Below, in pieces: positions 25,811-33,505 of a stretch of DNA of 46,782 nucleotides (position 1 is the first letter of the stretch; each line of letters opens with the position of its first letter). The DNA comes from Mycolicibacterium tusciae (GTDB lineage Bacteria; Actinomycetota; Actinomycetes; Mycobacteriales; Mycobacteriaceae): assembly GCF_002086795.1 (NCBI RefSeq), contig NZ_MVIM01000025.1, positions 1-46,782 on the forward strand, given 5' to 3'. The notes below the pieces were generated by a model. That model had not been told where the DNA came from. It did not search any database and saw only the letters and a list, made by a program, of their open reading frames with translations. A program made the position numbers and the translations under genes.

Positions 25811-26805
25811 GTTCCGTTCCGGCGTCGACGCGGCCGGATGCCGGCCCGCTGCCGCACCGCGATGTTTCACGTGAAACGAACCCAACCCATGTTTCACGTG
25901 AAACATGGGAGGGCGCGCCCGCGCAGGCCGAACCGTGGCCGGATCCGCCCGCGGTGGATACGCCGATCGGGGCGGAAGCCGAACGCGCCGTGCGCCTGCT
26001 GCACGCCGCCGCCAAAGGCGGGCTACCGCGTCCGCAACGGCAACGCGTCTTCACCATCGCGAACCAGAAGGGCGGCGTAGGGAAGACGACCACGGCCGTC
26101 AACATCGCCGCTGCGCTCGCGCTGCAAGGGCTCCAAGTTCTGGTGATCGATCTCGACCCGCAGGGCAATGCCAGCACCGCGCTCGGGGTGGAGCACCGGG
26201 AGGGCACACCGTCGTCGTACGAAGTACTGATCGGCGAGATCCCGCTGGAGGCCGCCCTTCAGCGCAGCCCGCACAGCGAGCGGCTCTACTGCTTGCCGGC
26301 CACCATCGATCTGGCCGGTGCCGAGATCGAGTTGGTCAGCATGGTGGCGCGCGAAGGGCGGCTGCGCGGTGCGCTCGCCAGTCTCAAGAACCACAACTTC
26401 GACTACGTCTTCATCGACTGCCCCCCGTCGTTGGGGCTGCTCACCATCAACGCTCTCGTCGCGGCGCCGGAGGTGCTGATCCCTATTCAGTGCGAGTACT
26501 ACGCCCTCGAGGGTGTGGGTCAGCTGTTGCGCAACATCGAGATGGTCAAGGCCCACCTCAATCCGGAACTCAACGTCACCACGGTGATCCTGACGATGTA
26601 CGACGGGCGCACGCGGCTGGCGGATCAGGTAGCCGACGATGTGCGCGCCCACTTCGGTGACAAGGTCCTGCGGACCGTGATCCCACGCAGCGTCAAGGTG
26701 TCGGAAGCGCCCGGCTACGGCATGACGATCCTCGACTACGACCCCGGCTCGCGAGGTGCGATGAGTTACTTGGACGCCAGCCGCGAGATCGCGGAACGCC
26801 AATGA
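25807..26805 (+). CDS. parA: ParA (Soj), chromosome-partitioning ATPase
   Basis: 332 residues. An N-terminal extension of about 85 residues precedes the ParA ATPase, with deviant Walker A QKGGVGKTT, VIDLDPQGN and DCPPSLG. DVSRET and HVSRET in the extension are translations of two parS sites. ParA forms the DNA-bound ATP gradient that moves ParB-parS complexes and, in mycobacteria, interacts with the polar protein Wag31. The ATG at 25807 overlaps the rsmG stop; the frame open before it lies within rsmG. Confidence 0.95.
   Translation: MSSVPASTRPDAGPLPHRDVSRETNPTHVSRETWEGAPAQAEPWPDPPAVDTPIGAEAERAVRLLHAAAKGGLPRPQRQRVFTIANQKGGVGKTTTAVNIAAALALQGLQVLVIDLDPQGNASTALGVEHREGTPSSYEVLIGEIPLEAALQRSPHSERLYCLPATIDLAGAEIELVSMVAREGRLRGALASLKNHNFDYVFIDCPPSLGLLTINALVAAPEVLIPIQCEYYALEGVGQLLRNIEMVKAHLNPELNVTTVILTMYDGRTRLADQVADDVRAHFGDKVLRTVIPRSVKVSEAPGYGMTILDYDPGSRGAMSYLDASREIAERQ
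25863..25905. promoter_or_regulatory. parS sites 2 and 3, inside parA
   Basis: 25890-25905 is a perfect TGTTTCACGTGAAACA. 25863-25878 matches at 15 of 16 bases (final G for A). They are 11 bases apart within codons 19-33 of parA. With site 1 they form a cluster of three parS sites within 800 bases. Confidence 0.95.
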
Positions 26806-26817
26806 GCGCTTGCACGG

Positions 26818-26895
26818 TGGGCCCACGCGCATGGGCCCACGCGTCAGCAGGGGACAGGGGACGAGGGCACTCCCCACGCAAGCGGGGGCCCACCC
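26818..26895. repeat. GGGCCCAC-type repeats between parA and parB
   Basis: TGGGCCCACGCG occurs twice (26818-26829 and 26832-26843). A third GGGGGCCCACC copy lies at 26884-26894, with AGGGGACGA words between. The same words recur in the cwlM-trxA gap (30187-30280). Such a 108-base gap with palindromic TGGGCCCA cores suggests a small dispersed repeat. Confidence 0.6.
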
Positions 26896-26913
26896 ACCGA
26901 TGAGGAGATCTGG

Positions 26914-27876
26914 ATGACTCAACCCAAAGGCAAGCGCAGCGGTCTGGGCCGCGGGCTGGCGTCGCTCATCCCCACCGGTCCGTCCGATGGTGAACAATCG
27001 TCGCTCGGCCGGATGGGTGACGCCGCTGCCGATGTGGTGATCGGTGGACCGGTCAACGTATCGGGCGCCGTGTACCGCGAGATCGATCCGTCGGCGATCG
27101 AACCCAATCCAAAGCAGCCCCGCCAGGTCTTTGATGAGGAAGCGCTCGCCGAACTGGTGCACTCGATTCGCGAGTTCGGCCTCATGCAACCCATTGTCGT
27201 GCGTGCGTTGCCCGGCGCGGCCACGCCGAAGTATCAGATCGTGATGGGGGAGCGCCGGTGGCGGGCCGCGCAGGAGGCGGGGCTGGCGACCATCCCGGCG
27301 ATCGTCCGGGAGACCGGCGACGACAACATGCTTCGCGACGCCTTGCTCGAGAACATCCATCGCGTCCAACTGAACCCGTTGGAAGAGGCCGCCGCGTATC
27401 AGCAGCTGCTCGACGAGTTCGGCGTCACCCACGATGAACTTGCCTCACGCATCGGTCGTTCGCGTCCGCTCATCAGCAACATGATCCGGCTGTTGCGGCT
27501 GCCGATCGCGGTGCAGCGGCGGGTGGCGGCCGGCGTGCTGTCGGCTGGGCACGCCCGCGCGCTGCTCTCGCTCGAGGGCGGAGCAGAGCAGCAGGAGGAA
27601 CTCGCCGCACGCATTGTCGCCGAGGGGCTTTCGGTGCGCGCGACGGAGGAGGCCGTCACGCTGGCCAACAGCGCCGGCCCGGCGGCGCCCGCGGCGCCCC
27701 GGCGCAAGCCGATCCACATGCCAGGGCTACAGGATGTTGCTGAGCGGCTGTCGACGGCCTTCGACACCCGCGTCACCGTCGCTCTCGGCAAACGCAAAGG
27801 CAAGATCGTGGTGGAGTTCGGGTCGGTCGAGGACCTACAACGCATAGTTGAACTAATGAGCGCGTCCAACCGCTGA
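26914..27876 (+). CDS. parB: ParB (Spo0J), parS-binding CTPase
   Basis: 320 residues. The basic start KGKRSGLGRGLASLIP (ParA contact) leads to the ParB N domain with NPKQPR, IVVRAL and GERRWRAAQEAGL (CTP-binding). The helix-turn-helix DELASRIGRSRPLISNMIRLLRLP follows, then a C-terminal dimerisation domain. It binds the parS sites just upstream, spreads on DNA and recruits SMC. GAGGAGATCT precedes the ATG. It is probably cotranscribed with parA despite the repeat-bearing gap. Confidence 0.95.
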   Translation: MTQPKGKRSGLGRGLASLIPTGPSDGEQSSLGRMGDAAADVVIGGPVNVSGAVYREIDPSAIEPNPKQPRQVFDEEALAELVHSIREFGLMQPIVVRALPGAATPKYQIVMGERRWRAAQEAGLATIPAIVRETGDDNMLRDALLENIHRVQLNPLEEAAAYQQLLDEFGVTHDELASRIGRSRPLISNMIRLLRLPIAVQRRVAAGVLSAGHARALLSLEGGAEQQEELAARIVAEGLSVRATEEAVTLANSAGPAAPAAPRRKPIHMPGLQDVAERLSTAFDTRVTVALGKRKGKIVVEFGSVEDLQRIVELMSASNR

Positions 27877-28093
27877 CCCCTAACCCGCGGCAGTTACGTC
27901 ACTGTGACACGTACCCTGGGGAGAGTGCCCGTGCCCGTCGGCCCTGAGTGGAAATGACTGTGTATCAACAGCTTTGGACAATGCCACGGCCGCTCGAGGT
28001 TCTCAGCGCAGATCTGGCGCCATCTGCGCCGCGCCCTTCTATCCTGGAGTGGCATCCGTGCACATCGACCCCGTGCGAAACCCGGAGAGGCTA

Positions 28094-28846
28094 GTGCCGC
28101 CACGTATCACGCCCATGCGGCTCGAAGCTTTCGAGCAGCTGCCCAAGCACGCTCGCCGTTGCGTGTTCTGGGAGGTCGATCCGTCGACCCTGCAGGGTTC
28201 GCAAGCGGGTGGGAACCAGCTGTGGGACCCCGAGTTCGAGAAGGAAGCGTGGCTCTCGATGGTCATGCTCGAATGGGGTGCGTGCGGGCAGATAGCGGTG
28301 CAGTGTCCGGATTCGATGGGGGACGACGCCGTGCCGACCGGCGACGAGGCCTGCCTGGGCTACGCGTTCTATGCGCCGCCGCGCGCGGTGCCGCGGGCCC
28401 GGCATTTCCCGTCCGGTCCGGTCAGTGCCGACGCGGTACTGCTGACGACCCTGGGAGTGGAGCCCGGGGATGGCGCAGATGCCTTACCGCGCACTCTGAT
28501 CGCGGCGGTGGTCGGTGATCTCGTACGTCGTGGCGTGCGCGCGCTCGAGGCGTTCGGCCATACCGCCGATGCGTCCGATCTGACCGACCCGCAGGCGGTG
28601 TCGCCGATCCTGCGCCCGATCATCGAGGTGCTGGGGGACTGTTCGGTCGACCAGTGTGTGCTCGATGTCGACGTGCTGCAGGACGCCGGCTTCGTGGTTG
28701 TCTCGCCGCACCCGTACTTTCCGCGGCTGCGGCTGGAGTTGGAACAGGGATTGGGCTGGAAGGCCGATGTCGAGGCGGCTCTGGAGCGCCTGCTGGAAAG
28801 CGCTCAGCTGCAACAGCCGGTCGGAGCGGGCGCCAGCCCCTGCTAG
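28094..28846 (+). CDS. GNAT-like acetyltransferase-type protein (Rv3916c-like)
   Basis: 250 residues, homologous over its length to the conserved mycobacterial protein Rv3916c, with RLEAFEQLPKHARRCVFWEVDP near the start. The YAFYAPPRAVPRARHFPSGPVSADAVLLTTLGVEP to VGDLVRRGVRALEAFG region resembles a GNAT fold, but no substrate is known. The GTG at 28094 has GGAGAGG upstream. A GTG at 28058 lies 13 bases after a TATCCT -10-like element (28040-28045) and would add 12 residues on a near-leaderless mRNA. It converges on cwlM 14 bases away. Confidence 0.75.
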   Translation: MPPRITPMRLEAFEQLPKHARRCVFWEVDPSTLQGSQAGGNQLWDPEFEKEAWLSMVMLEWGACGQIAVQCPDSMGDDAVPTGDEACLGYAFYAPPRAVPRARHFPSGPVSADAVLLTTLGVEPGDGADALPRTLIAAVVGDLVRRGVRALEAFGHTADASDLTDPQAVSPILRPIIEVLGDCSVDQCVLDVDVLQDAGFVVVSPHPYFPRLRLELEQGLGWKADVEAALERLLESAQLQQPVGAGASPC

Positions 28847-28860
28847 GGGGCGTGCCAACG

Positions 28861-30057
28861 CTAGCTCGGGCTGACGCGCCCGGCCTGGTCGACGGAGAGT
28901 TCGTGCGCCAGCAGTTCGGCGAAAGTGAATGTGCCAGTAGGCCGATCGTTCTTGCCGAGCAAGTACAGGCGCTTGACCGCGGCCAGGATGCCCTCGGCGA
29001 TCGAGTCCCGGGTATGGCTCGAGACCAGCAGTCCGCGGTCGCGCGGATTGGTCACGTAGCCGACGTCGACCTGCACCGTGGGCATGCGGGTGAGCCGCAG
29101 CAGATCCCAGGTCCGCCCGTGGGTGCGGCAGTCACGTAATCCGGTGCGCGCCACAACTTCTCGTTGAATGAAGTCGGCGAGGTTGCGTCCGATGGTGGAC
29201 ACCGAACCGTGTGAGTTGCCGAAGTGAAACGATGCGACGCCGTTGGCGGCCGGGCTCGGCTGGGTGGCGCAGCGCAGGCTGATCATGAGGTCAGCGCCCA
29301 CCGTGTTGGCGGTCATGGCCCGTGCGGCGTCGAACGGCGAACGGTTGACGGGGCGAGACAGGAACGTCTCCATACCGATCGCGGTCATGCGCCCCTCGAG
29401 CCGACTCGCCAGATCCCACAGGATGTCGGCCTCGCTGATCGGACCGTCGGGGCTCTGCATGATCAACCCGTGGTCGTCGCCCCCGCGGCCCGGATCGATG
29501 ATGATCCTCTTGCCTGACAGCCGCGGACCGGAGCTACGAACGAGCTCCTCTTCACGGATCGCGTGCGGAGAGCCACCGGTGACGCGTGAACCCAGAAAGT
29601 ACAAGGAGCGCAACGTTTCTGGGCCACAGATGCCGTCCGGATACAGCCCGTACTCACGCTGGTACGACATCAGCGCGTTATGCGTGTGCAGTCCGAAATG
29701 TCCGTCGACCATGTCGGTGTAAAAGCCGAGATCCTGCAGCCGCGCCTGGAGTGTCGCAACGTCGTCGCCGAACATCGGAGCGCCGAACTGATGGTTGAGC
29801 GTGCGTGCGCCCAGGCGGTAGGAGGCTTCTTTCAGCGCGCGGTACGTCGCTTCACCGACGATCCCGTCGACCAACAGGCCGCGGTGCTGTTGGAATGCGC
29901 GCACCGCATGGTCGAGTTCGCCGTCGAATACGTCGAGCGCGACGTGTCGGCCGGTGGTGATGTCGTCGTCGGGATTCTCGACCATGCCCAAGGACGTCAA
30001 AGCAGCCCGGATCTCGGTGACCGCACTTCCGCGGTCACCGCGACGCAGACTCGACAT
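28861..30057 (-). CDS. cwlM: CwlM, PknB-regulated pseudo-amidase activating MurA
   Basis: 398 residues. Two PG_binding_1 domains (about 10-70 and 95-155, each with GLLVDGIVG- or YPDGICGPET-like cores) precede an Amidase_3 fold (about 190-375). The usual zinc His in DPGHGG is Arg here (DPGRGG), and the second His region reads SLRCAT, so hydrolase activity is doubtful. In mycobacteria phosphorylated CwlM activates MurA, the first enzyme of peptidoglycan synthesis, and PknB modifies Thr in the C-terminal PTGTFTF region, present here. ATG 30057 was chosen; a minus-strand TAGCTT (30114-30119) may be the -10. Confidence 0.93.
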   Translation of the reverse strand: MSSLRRGDRGSAVTEIRAALTSLGMVENPDDDITTGRHVALDVFDGELDHAVRAFQQHRGLLVDGIVGEATYRALKEASYRLGARTLNHQFGAPMFGDDVATLQARLQDLGFYTDMVDGHFGLHTHNALMSYQREYGLYPDGICGPETLRSLYFLGSRVTGGSPHAIREEELVRSSGPRLSGKRIIIDPGRGGDDHGLIMQSPDGPISEADILWDLASRLEGRMTAIGMETFLSRPVNRSPFDAARAMTANTVGADLMISLRCATQPSPAANGVASFHFGNSHGSVSTIGRNLADFIQREVVARTGLRDCRTHGRTWDLLRLTRMPTVQVDVGYVTNPRDRGLLVSSHTRDSIAEGILAAVKRLYLLGKNDRPTGTFTFAELLAHELSVDQAGRVSPS

Positions 30058-30186
30058 AGGCGGCCTTTCGGTCACGGTTGCCGGCGGTCGCACAACGCCG
30101 ACACGACGTAATAAAGCTAGACAGCATTGTCTCAGACGGATCTGCGAATCGAGAAAACGCCAGGCGGGTATCCGCCGGGCCCGATT

Positions 30187-30280
30187 GGGGGCCCACCAAG
30201 GCCCACATGGGCCCACAGCGAAGCTAGGGGACGAAGCTAGGGGACGAAGCTAGGGGTCGGGCCCACAGCGAAGCTAGGGG
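30187..30280. repeat. 13-bp tandem array and GGGCCCAC repeats between trxA and cwlM
   Basis: GAAGCTAGGGG occurs at 30220, 30233 and 30246 (13-base period), and once more at 30270. GGGCCCACAGCG followed by AAGCTAGGGG, 22 bases in all, is exactly repeated at 30209-30230 and 30259-30280. GGGGGCCCACC (30187-30197) and CATGGGCCCAC (30205-30215) match words in the parA-parB gap. The array ends four bases after the trxA stop, so it may also lie in its 3' UTR. There is no gene in 30058-30283. Confidence 0.8.
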
Positions 30281-30283
30281 GCG

Positions 30284-30625
30284 TTACACCACGTCAGCGA
30301 GTTCGCGCAGCAAGGCTGCCTTGCCTTTTGCGCCGACGATCCGCTTCACCGGCGCACCATCCTTGAACAGGATCAACGTCGGAATCGAGACCACCTGAAA
30401 ATCACGTGCGGTCGCGGGATTCGCGTCGACGTCGAGTTTGGCGACGGTCAACTGACCGGCGTTCTCGCCGGCGATCTCCTCGAGCACGGGGGCGATCATC
30501 TTGCACGGACCACACCAGGTGGCCCAGAAGTCCACCAGCACAGGGGTACTGCTCGACAGCACATCGCTGGAGAACGAATCGTCGGTGACGGTGACGGTGG
30601 CCTTTCCGGCCGAGGTCTCAGTCAT
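30284..30625 (-). CDS. trxA: Thioredoxin
   Basis: 113 residues with the thioredoxin active site WATWCGPCK (about residues 34-42) and the cis-proline in VSIPTLILFKDG. It reduces disulfides and is recharged by TrxB, encoded 11 bases upstream. In M. tuberculosis this gene is called trxC. AGGAG precedes the ATG. It lies at the end of the trxB-trxA operon. Confidence 0.96.
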   Translation of the reverse strand: MTETSAGKATVTVTDDSFSSDVLSSSTPVLVDFWATWCGPCKMIAPVLEEIAGENAGQLTVAKLDVDANPATARDFQVVSIPTLILFKDGAPVKRIVGAKGKAALLRELADVV

Positions 30626-30636
30626 GGGTACAACTC

Positions 30637-31611
30637 CTAACGTACGGGGGTGGCGGTTGCTTCATCGCTTGGGGCAGAACCGATTTCGGCGAGCCAACGC
30701 TCTGCGTCGATCGACGCCGAGCAGCCCGTGCCCGCTGCGGTGATGGCCTGTCGGTAGATGTGATCGACGAGGTCGCCCGCGGCGAAGACGCCTTCCACAG
30801 AGGTCGCGGTGCTGTGCTGCTTGACCTGCACGTAGCCGTCTTCGTCCAGGTCGACCTGTCCGCGCACCAACTCCGAGCGAGGATCGTGGCCCACGGCGAC
30901 GAACACGCCGGTCACGTCGAGCTTGGATTCCTCGCCGGTCACGGTACTGCGCAGCCGCACACCGCTGACCTTGGGATCGCCCTCGATCGCGACGACCTGG
31001 GTGTTGGTCAGGAAGGTGATCTTCTCGTTGGCGCGAGCGCGCTCCAGCATGATGCGGGATGCGCGGAACTCCTCGCGGCGGTGCACGATCGTCACGCTGC
31101 GGGCGAAGCGGGTGAGGAACGTCGCCTCCTCCATCGCGGAGTCGCCGCCGCCGACCACGACGATGTCCTCGTCGCGGAAGAAGAAGCCGTCGCACGTGGC
31201 ACAGGTGCTGACACCCATGCCGATCAGGGCTTCCTCACCGGGAACTCCCAGGTGGCGGGCTTGCGCGCCCATCGCGAGAATGACGGCGCGCGCTTGATAG
31301 GTCTCGTCACCGACGGTGACGGTCTTGATGGGGCCCTCCAGCGAGACGGAGTCCACGTCCTCCATCCGCAGATCGGCGCCGAAGCGCAGCGCCTGTTCAC
31401 GCATCTGGTCCATCAGTTCGGGACCGGTGATGCCGTCGCGGAAGCCGGGGTAGTTCTCTACCTCGGTGGTGGTCATCAGAGCGCCGCCGAACTGGATGCC
31501 CTCGAATACGAGCGGGGCCAGCTGGGCGCGCGCCGCGTAAATGGCCGCGGTGTAGCCCGCGGGCCCGGATCCGATGACGATCAGGTCATGAACCGTGGGG
31601 TTGGAGGTCAT
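30637..31611 (-). CDS. trxB: Thioredoxin reductase
   Basis: 324 residues. It has the FAD-binding GSGPAGYTAAIYAARA, the redox pair in CATCDGFFF, the NADPH-binding VVGGGDSAMEEA and the FAD-contacting GVFAAGDLVD. It transfers electrons from NADPH to thioredoxin. A SigH-like promoter is visible upstream, which fits the known oxidative-stress control of trxB2 in M. tuberculosis. It forms an operon with trxA. Confidence 0.96.
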   Translation of the reverse strand: MTSNPTVHDLIVIGSGPAGYTAAIYAARAQLAPLVFEGIQFGGALMTTTEVENYPGFRDGITGPELMDQMREQALRFGADLRMEDVDSVSLEGPIKTVTVGDETYQARAVILAMGAQARHLGVPGEEALIGMGVSTCATCDGFFFRDEDIVVVGGGDSAMEEATFLTRFARSVTIVHRREEFRASRIMLERARANEKITFLTNTQVVAIEGDPKVSGVRLRSTVTGEESKLDVTGVFVAVGHDPRSELVRGQVDLDEDGYVQVKQHSTATSVEGVFAAGDLVDHIYRQAITAAGTGCSASIDAERWLAEIGSAPSDEATATPVR

Positions 31612-31655
31612 GAGCGCCTTTCGCCTTTCTGCCGATTCGCAACCGGCACGGGTGT

Positions 31656-31682
31656 AACACCAGCCTAGGCGTGGGTGTTCCC
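31656..31682 (-). promoter_or_regulatory. SigH-type ECF promoter candidate for trxB-trxA
   Basis: On the minus strand GGGAACA (31676-31682) is followed after 16 bases by TGTT (31656-31659). This closely fits the mycobacterial SigH consensus GGGAACA-N16/17-(C/G)GTT. It would start transcription about 40 bases before the trxB ATG. An overlapping TAGGCT (31662-31667) could serve SigA instead. Confidence 0.55.
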
Positions 31683-31701
31683 GCCCGGTCTGGTGGACAG
31701 A

Positions 31702-32310
31702 TTACGTCCGACTGACCAAGGACTTCGCCAACAGGCCGGTGTGAGCCCCGCTGCAACCCGGCTCGACCACGACGGCCACGACATCGTCGGCTGAATCGCC
31801 GGGAAGCAGCAGCAGTACCCCGGGCTGTCCCCGCATGTCCAGTGGCCGGGCGCCCAGCACCGTCGTTCCCGGGGGATAGCCCAGTCCCCCGAGGCAGGAG
31901 CCGCGGCGCCCGGGGTCGGTCAGCGGCCCGTAGTCCGGGGTCCGTGACAGCAGCTCGATGATCTGCGGGTGAGGCAGCGGTATCGCGGTGGACCGCTCGA
32001 CGGTGATCATCTTGGCGGTCGGACCGGTGGGAAACGTGGGTGACTCGGGGCGGTTCAACATCACGGCACCGACGATGACGGCGGTCACCGCGGCGCCGAG
32101 GCCGGCGACGAGCCCGATGACCTGCAGCCGCCGCAGCAGTGGCCGCGCGACCGTGTGGGCGGGTTCGGCGCGTAGGGCGGCGAGGACGCGCTCCGTCACC
32201 TCCGGCGGCACGTCGGGCGCCGAAGCTTCATCCGACCCCAGCTCGGTGAGATCGCGACGGACACGCTCGACCACCGCGGGATCGAGGTCGTCCTCGGTGC
32301 CGTTGTCCAT
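31702..32310 (-). CDS. rsmA: Anti-sigma-M factor, membrane protein
   Basis: 202 residues. A short cytoplasmic N-terminal domain (about 1-58, probably sigma-binding) is followed by one membrane segment (about 64-86, IGLVAGLGAAVTAVIVGAVML) and an extracytoplasmic domain with two cysteines. It directly follows sigM (27-base gap) in the position of Rv3912, the SigM antagonist RsmA of M. tuberculosis. No HxxxCxxC zinc anti-sigma motif is present. Sequence support is modest; context is strong. Confidence 0.8.
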   Translation of the reverse strand: MDNGTEDDLDPAVVERVRRDLTELGSDEASAPDVPPEVTERVLAALRAEPAHTVARPLLRRLQVIGLVAGLGAAVTAVIVGAVMLNRPESPTFPTGPTAKMITVERSTAIPLPHPQIIELLSRTPDYGPLTDPGRRGSCLGGLGYPPGTTVLGARPLDMRGQPGVLLLLPGDSADDVVAVVVEPGCSGAHTGLLAKSLVSRT

Positions 32311-32337
32311 CGCGTGCTCCCGCCGGTTGCCCTGACG

Positions 32338-32937
32338 TCAGCCAGTCTCCATCACCGGGGGATTAGACGATGACGAGGCCGCTGCGGTTCCATCGAGCGC
32401 GAAATAATCCAGCGTCTCGGCGAGCTTGCGCCGGGCGCGCGAACAGCGGCTCTTCACGGTCCCCTCGGCGACACCGAGCATCCGAGCCGTCTCGACCACG
32501 GAGTAGCCCTGCATGTCGACCGCAACCACGGCCGCGCGTTGTTCGACGGGCAACCGCATCAGCGCGCGCTCGACCACGATCGCAGTGTCCACGTGCGGCA
32601 TGGGATCGCCGGCGTGGCAGGTGTCGTCGAGCAGTGTGGTGGTCGGACGGGTCTTGTTGCGGCGCAACCGATCCAAGCAGGCGTTGACCACGATGCGATA
32701 CAACCAACTGCTGACGGCGGCGTCATGGCGGAAGGCCGGAGCGGTGCGGTGCGCCGACAGCATCGCGTCCTGCATGGCGTCGGCGGCGTCGTCCGGGTTG
32801 CGGCTGGTCAGCTGGGCGAGCCGGTACAGCTGGCGGTGATGGCGGCGGAACAGCTCCTCGAACGCGTATTGCTCGCCTGCGACGTGCGCGGCGAGCAACT
32901 CTGCATCGGTGCGGCCGCTGTCGCCGAAGGTCCCCAC
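32338..32937 (-). CDS. sigM: ECF RNA polymerase sigma factor SigM
   Basis: 199 residues. Region 2 has AFEELFRRHHRQLYRLAQLTSRNPDDAADAMQDAMLSAHR and the region 4 helix-turn-helix has YSVVETARMLGVAEGTVKSRCSRARRKL. MRLPVEQRAAVVAVDMQGYS matches mycobacterial SigM. It directs RNA polymerase to ECF promoters; in M. tuberculosis its targets include ESX-type genes and surface lipids. The GTG at 32937 has no clear ribosome-binding site. Upstream lies a copy of the murJ 3' flank rather than murJ itself. Confidence 0.9.
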   Translation of the reverse strand: MGTFGDSGRTDAELLAAHVAGEQYAFEELFRRHHRQLYRLAQLTSRNPDDAADAMQDAMLSAHRTAPAFRHDAAVSSWLYRIVVNACLDRLRRNKTRPTTTLLDDTCHAGDPMPHVDTAIVVERALMRLPVEQRAAVVAVDMQGYSVVETARMLGVAEGTVKSRCSRARRKLAETLDYFALDGTAAASSSSNPPVMETG

Positions 32938-32957
32938 AGCCGAACACTAAACGGCCC

Positions 32958-33021
32958 GCAGGGGCCCTTCCGACACATCTTTGCGGGGCTGGGGATAGCT
33001 CGGTTACCCCGCCGCTCAACG
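32958..33021. repeat. Left copy of an imperfect direct repeat flanking the murJ-sigM insert
   Basis: This segment aligns to 34321-34383 with about 80% identity and a 2-base gap. It includes an exact 23-base core at 32993-33015 containing GATAGCTCGGTTACCCCGCC. In the minus-strand frame the core still reads the last murJ codons (Ala-Ala-Gly-stop), preceded by a stop codon, so it is a remnant of a former murJ end. Confidence 0.8.
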
Positions 33022-33063
33022 ACGTGCGTTCGCGTCCAACGGTGTCGACGGCGCGAGCGGTCC

Positions 33064-33069
33064 TATGCT
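33064..33069 (+). promoter_or_regulatory. -10 element for the DUF5946-type gene
   Basis: TATGCT fits TANNNT. Transcription would start about seven bases later, at or just before the ATG at 33077, giving a leaderless mRNA. Confidence 0.5.
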
Positions 33070-33076
33070 GAAACGG

Positions 33077-33505
33077 ATGACGGCGCCTTGTTGCCCGCGA
33101 TGCGGTGCGTGCGACTGCCGCGCCGCCTTTGACGCGTGCTTGGTGCTGGACTACAGCGATTCCCGGTACGGGACGGTGCACCACCTGACCGTGGCGACAT
33201 ACATGCTGCAGCACGGGATTTATGCGGACGGTGTCACTGCCGATGCCGCCCGGTTCATCATCCGGCACATCGACCGTCCTCCCGATCCGTACACCATGAA
33301 AGAACTCAGGAGGCATACCGACGGCGCGACCAAAGTGGTAAGCCCGGACTCGGCGACCAGCCAACGGCTACAGAGGGAGTGGCCGTACACGATCCGCGAT
33401 GTCGACACCTCGAGTGAGCACACATATCGCCGCACAGTTCGGAGATGGGCAAAGTCGGTGGCTGACCAAATCCTCGAGCTTCGCGATCCATTGCCGGGCA
33501 GTTAG
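33077..33505 (+). CDS. DUF5946-type protein with N-terminal cysteine cluster
   Basis: 142 residues. The start TAPCCPRCGACDCRAAFDACLVLDY holds six cysteines that could bind a metal. RYGTVHHLTVATYMLQHG resembles the DUF5946 core (vH-L-V-aY-lQHP). The function of that family is unknown. The rest is soluble, with charged helices and no membrane segment. ATG 33077 is favoured because a -10 element at 33064-33069 predicts a leaderless start there; ATG 33065 would overlap that element. It has no counterpart between sigM and murJ in M. tuberculosis and lies in the repeat-flanked insert. The last four bases overlap the convergent BKACE remnant. Confidence 0.65.
   Translation: MTAPCCPRCGACDCRAAFDACLVLDYSDSRYGTVHHLTVATYMLQHGIYADGVTADAARFIIRHIDRPPDPYTMKELRRHTDGATKVVSPDSATSQRLQREWPYTIRDVDTSSEHTYRRTVRRWAKSVADQILELRDPLPGS

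Noticed and set aside
26030..27432. 469-codon minus-strand frame opposite parA-parB
   Set aside because: It crosses two clear plus-strand genes and their gap, with no motif.
26818..30280. GGGCCCAC arrays as a CRISPR
   Set aside because: The units are too short, spacing is 13-14 bases with no unique spacers, and no cas genes are nearby.
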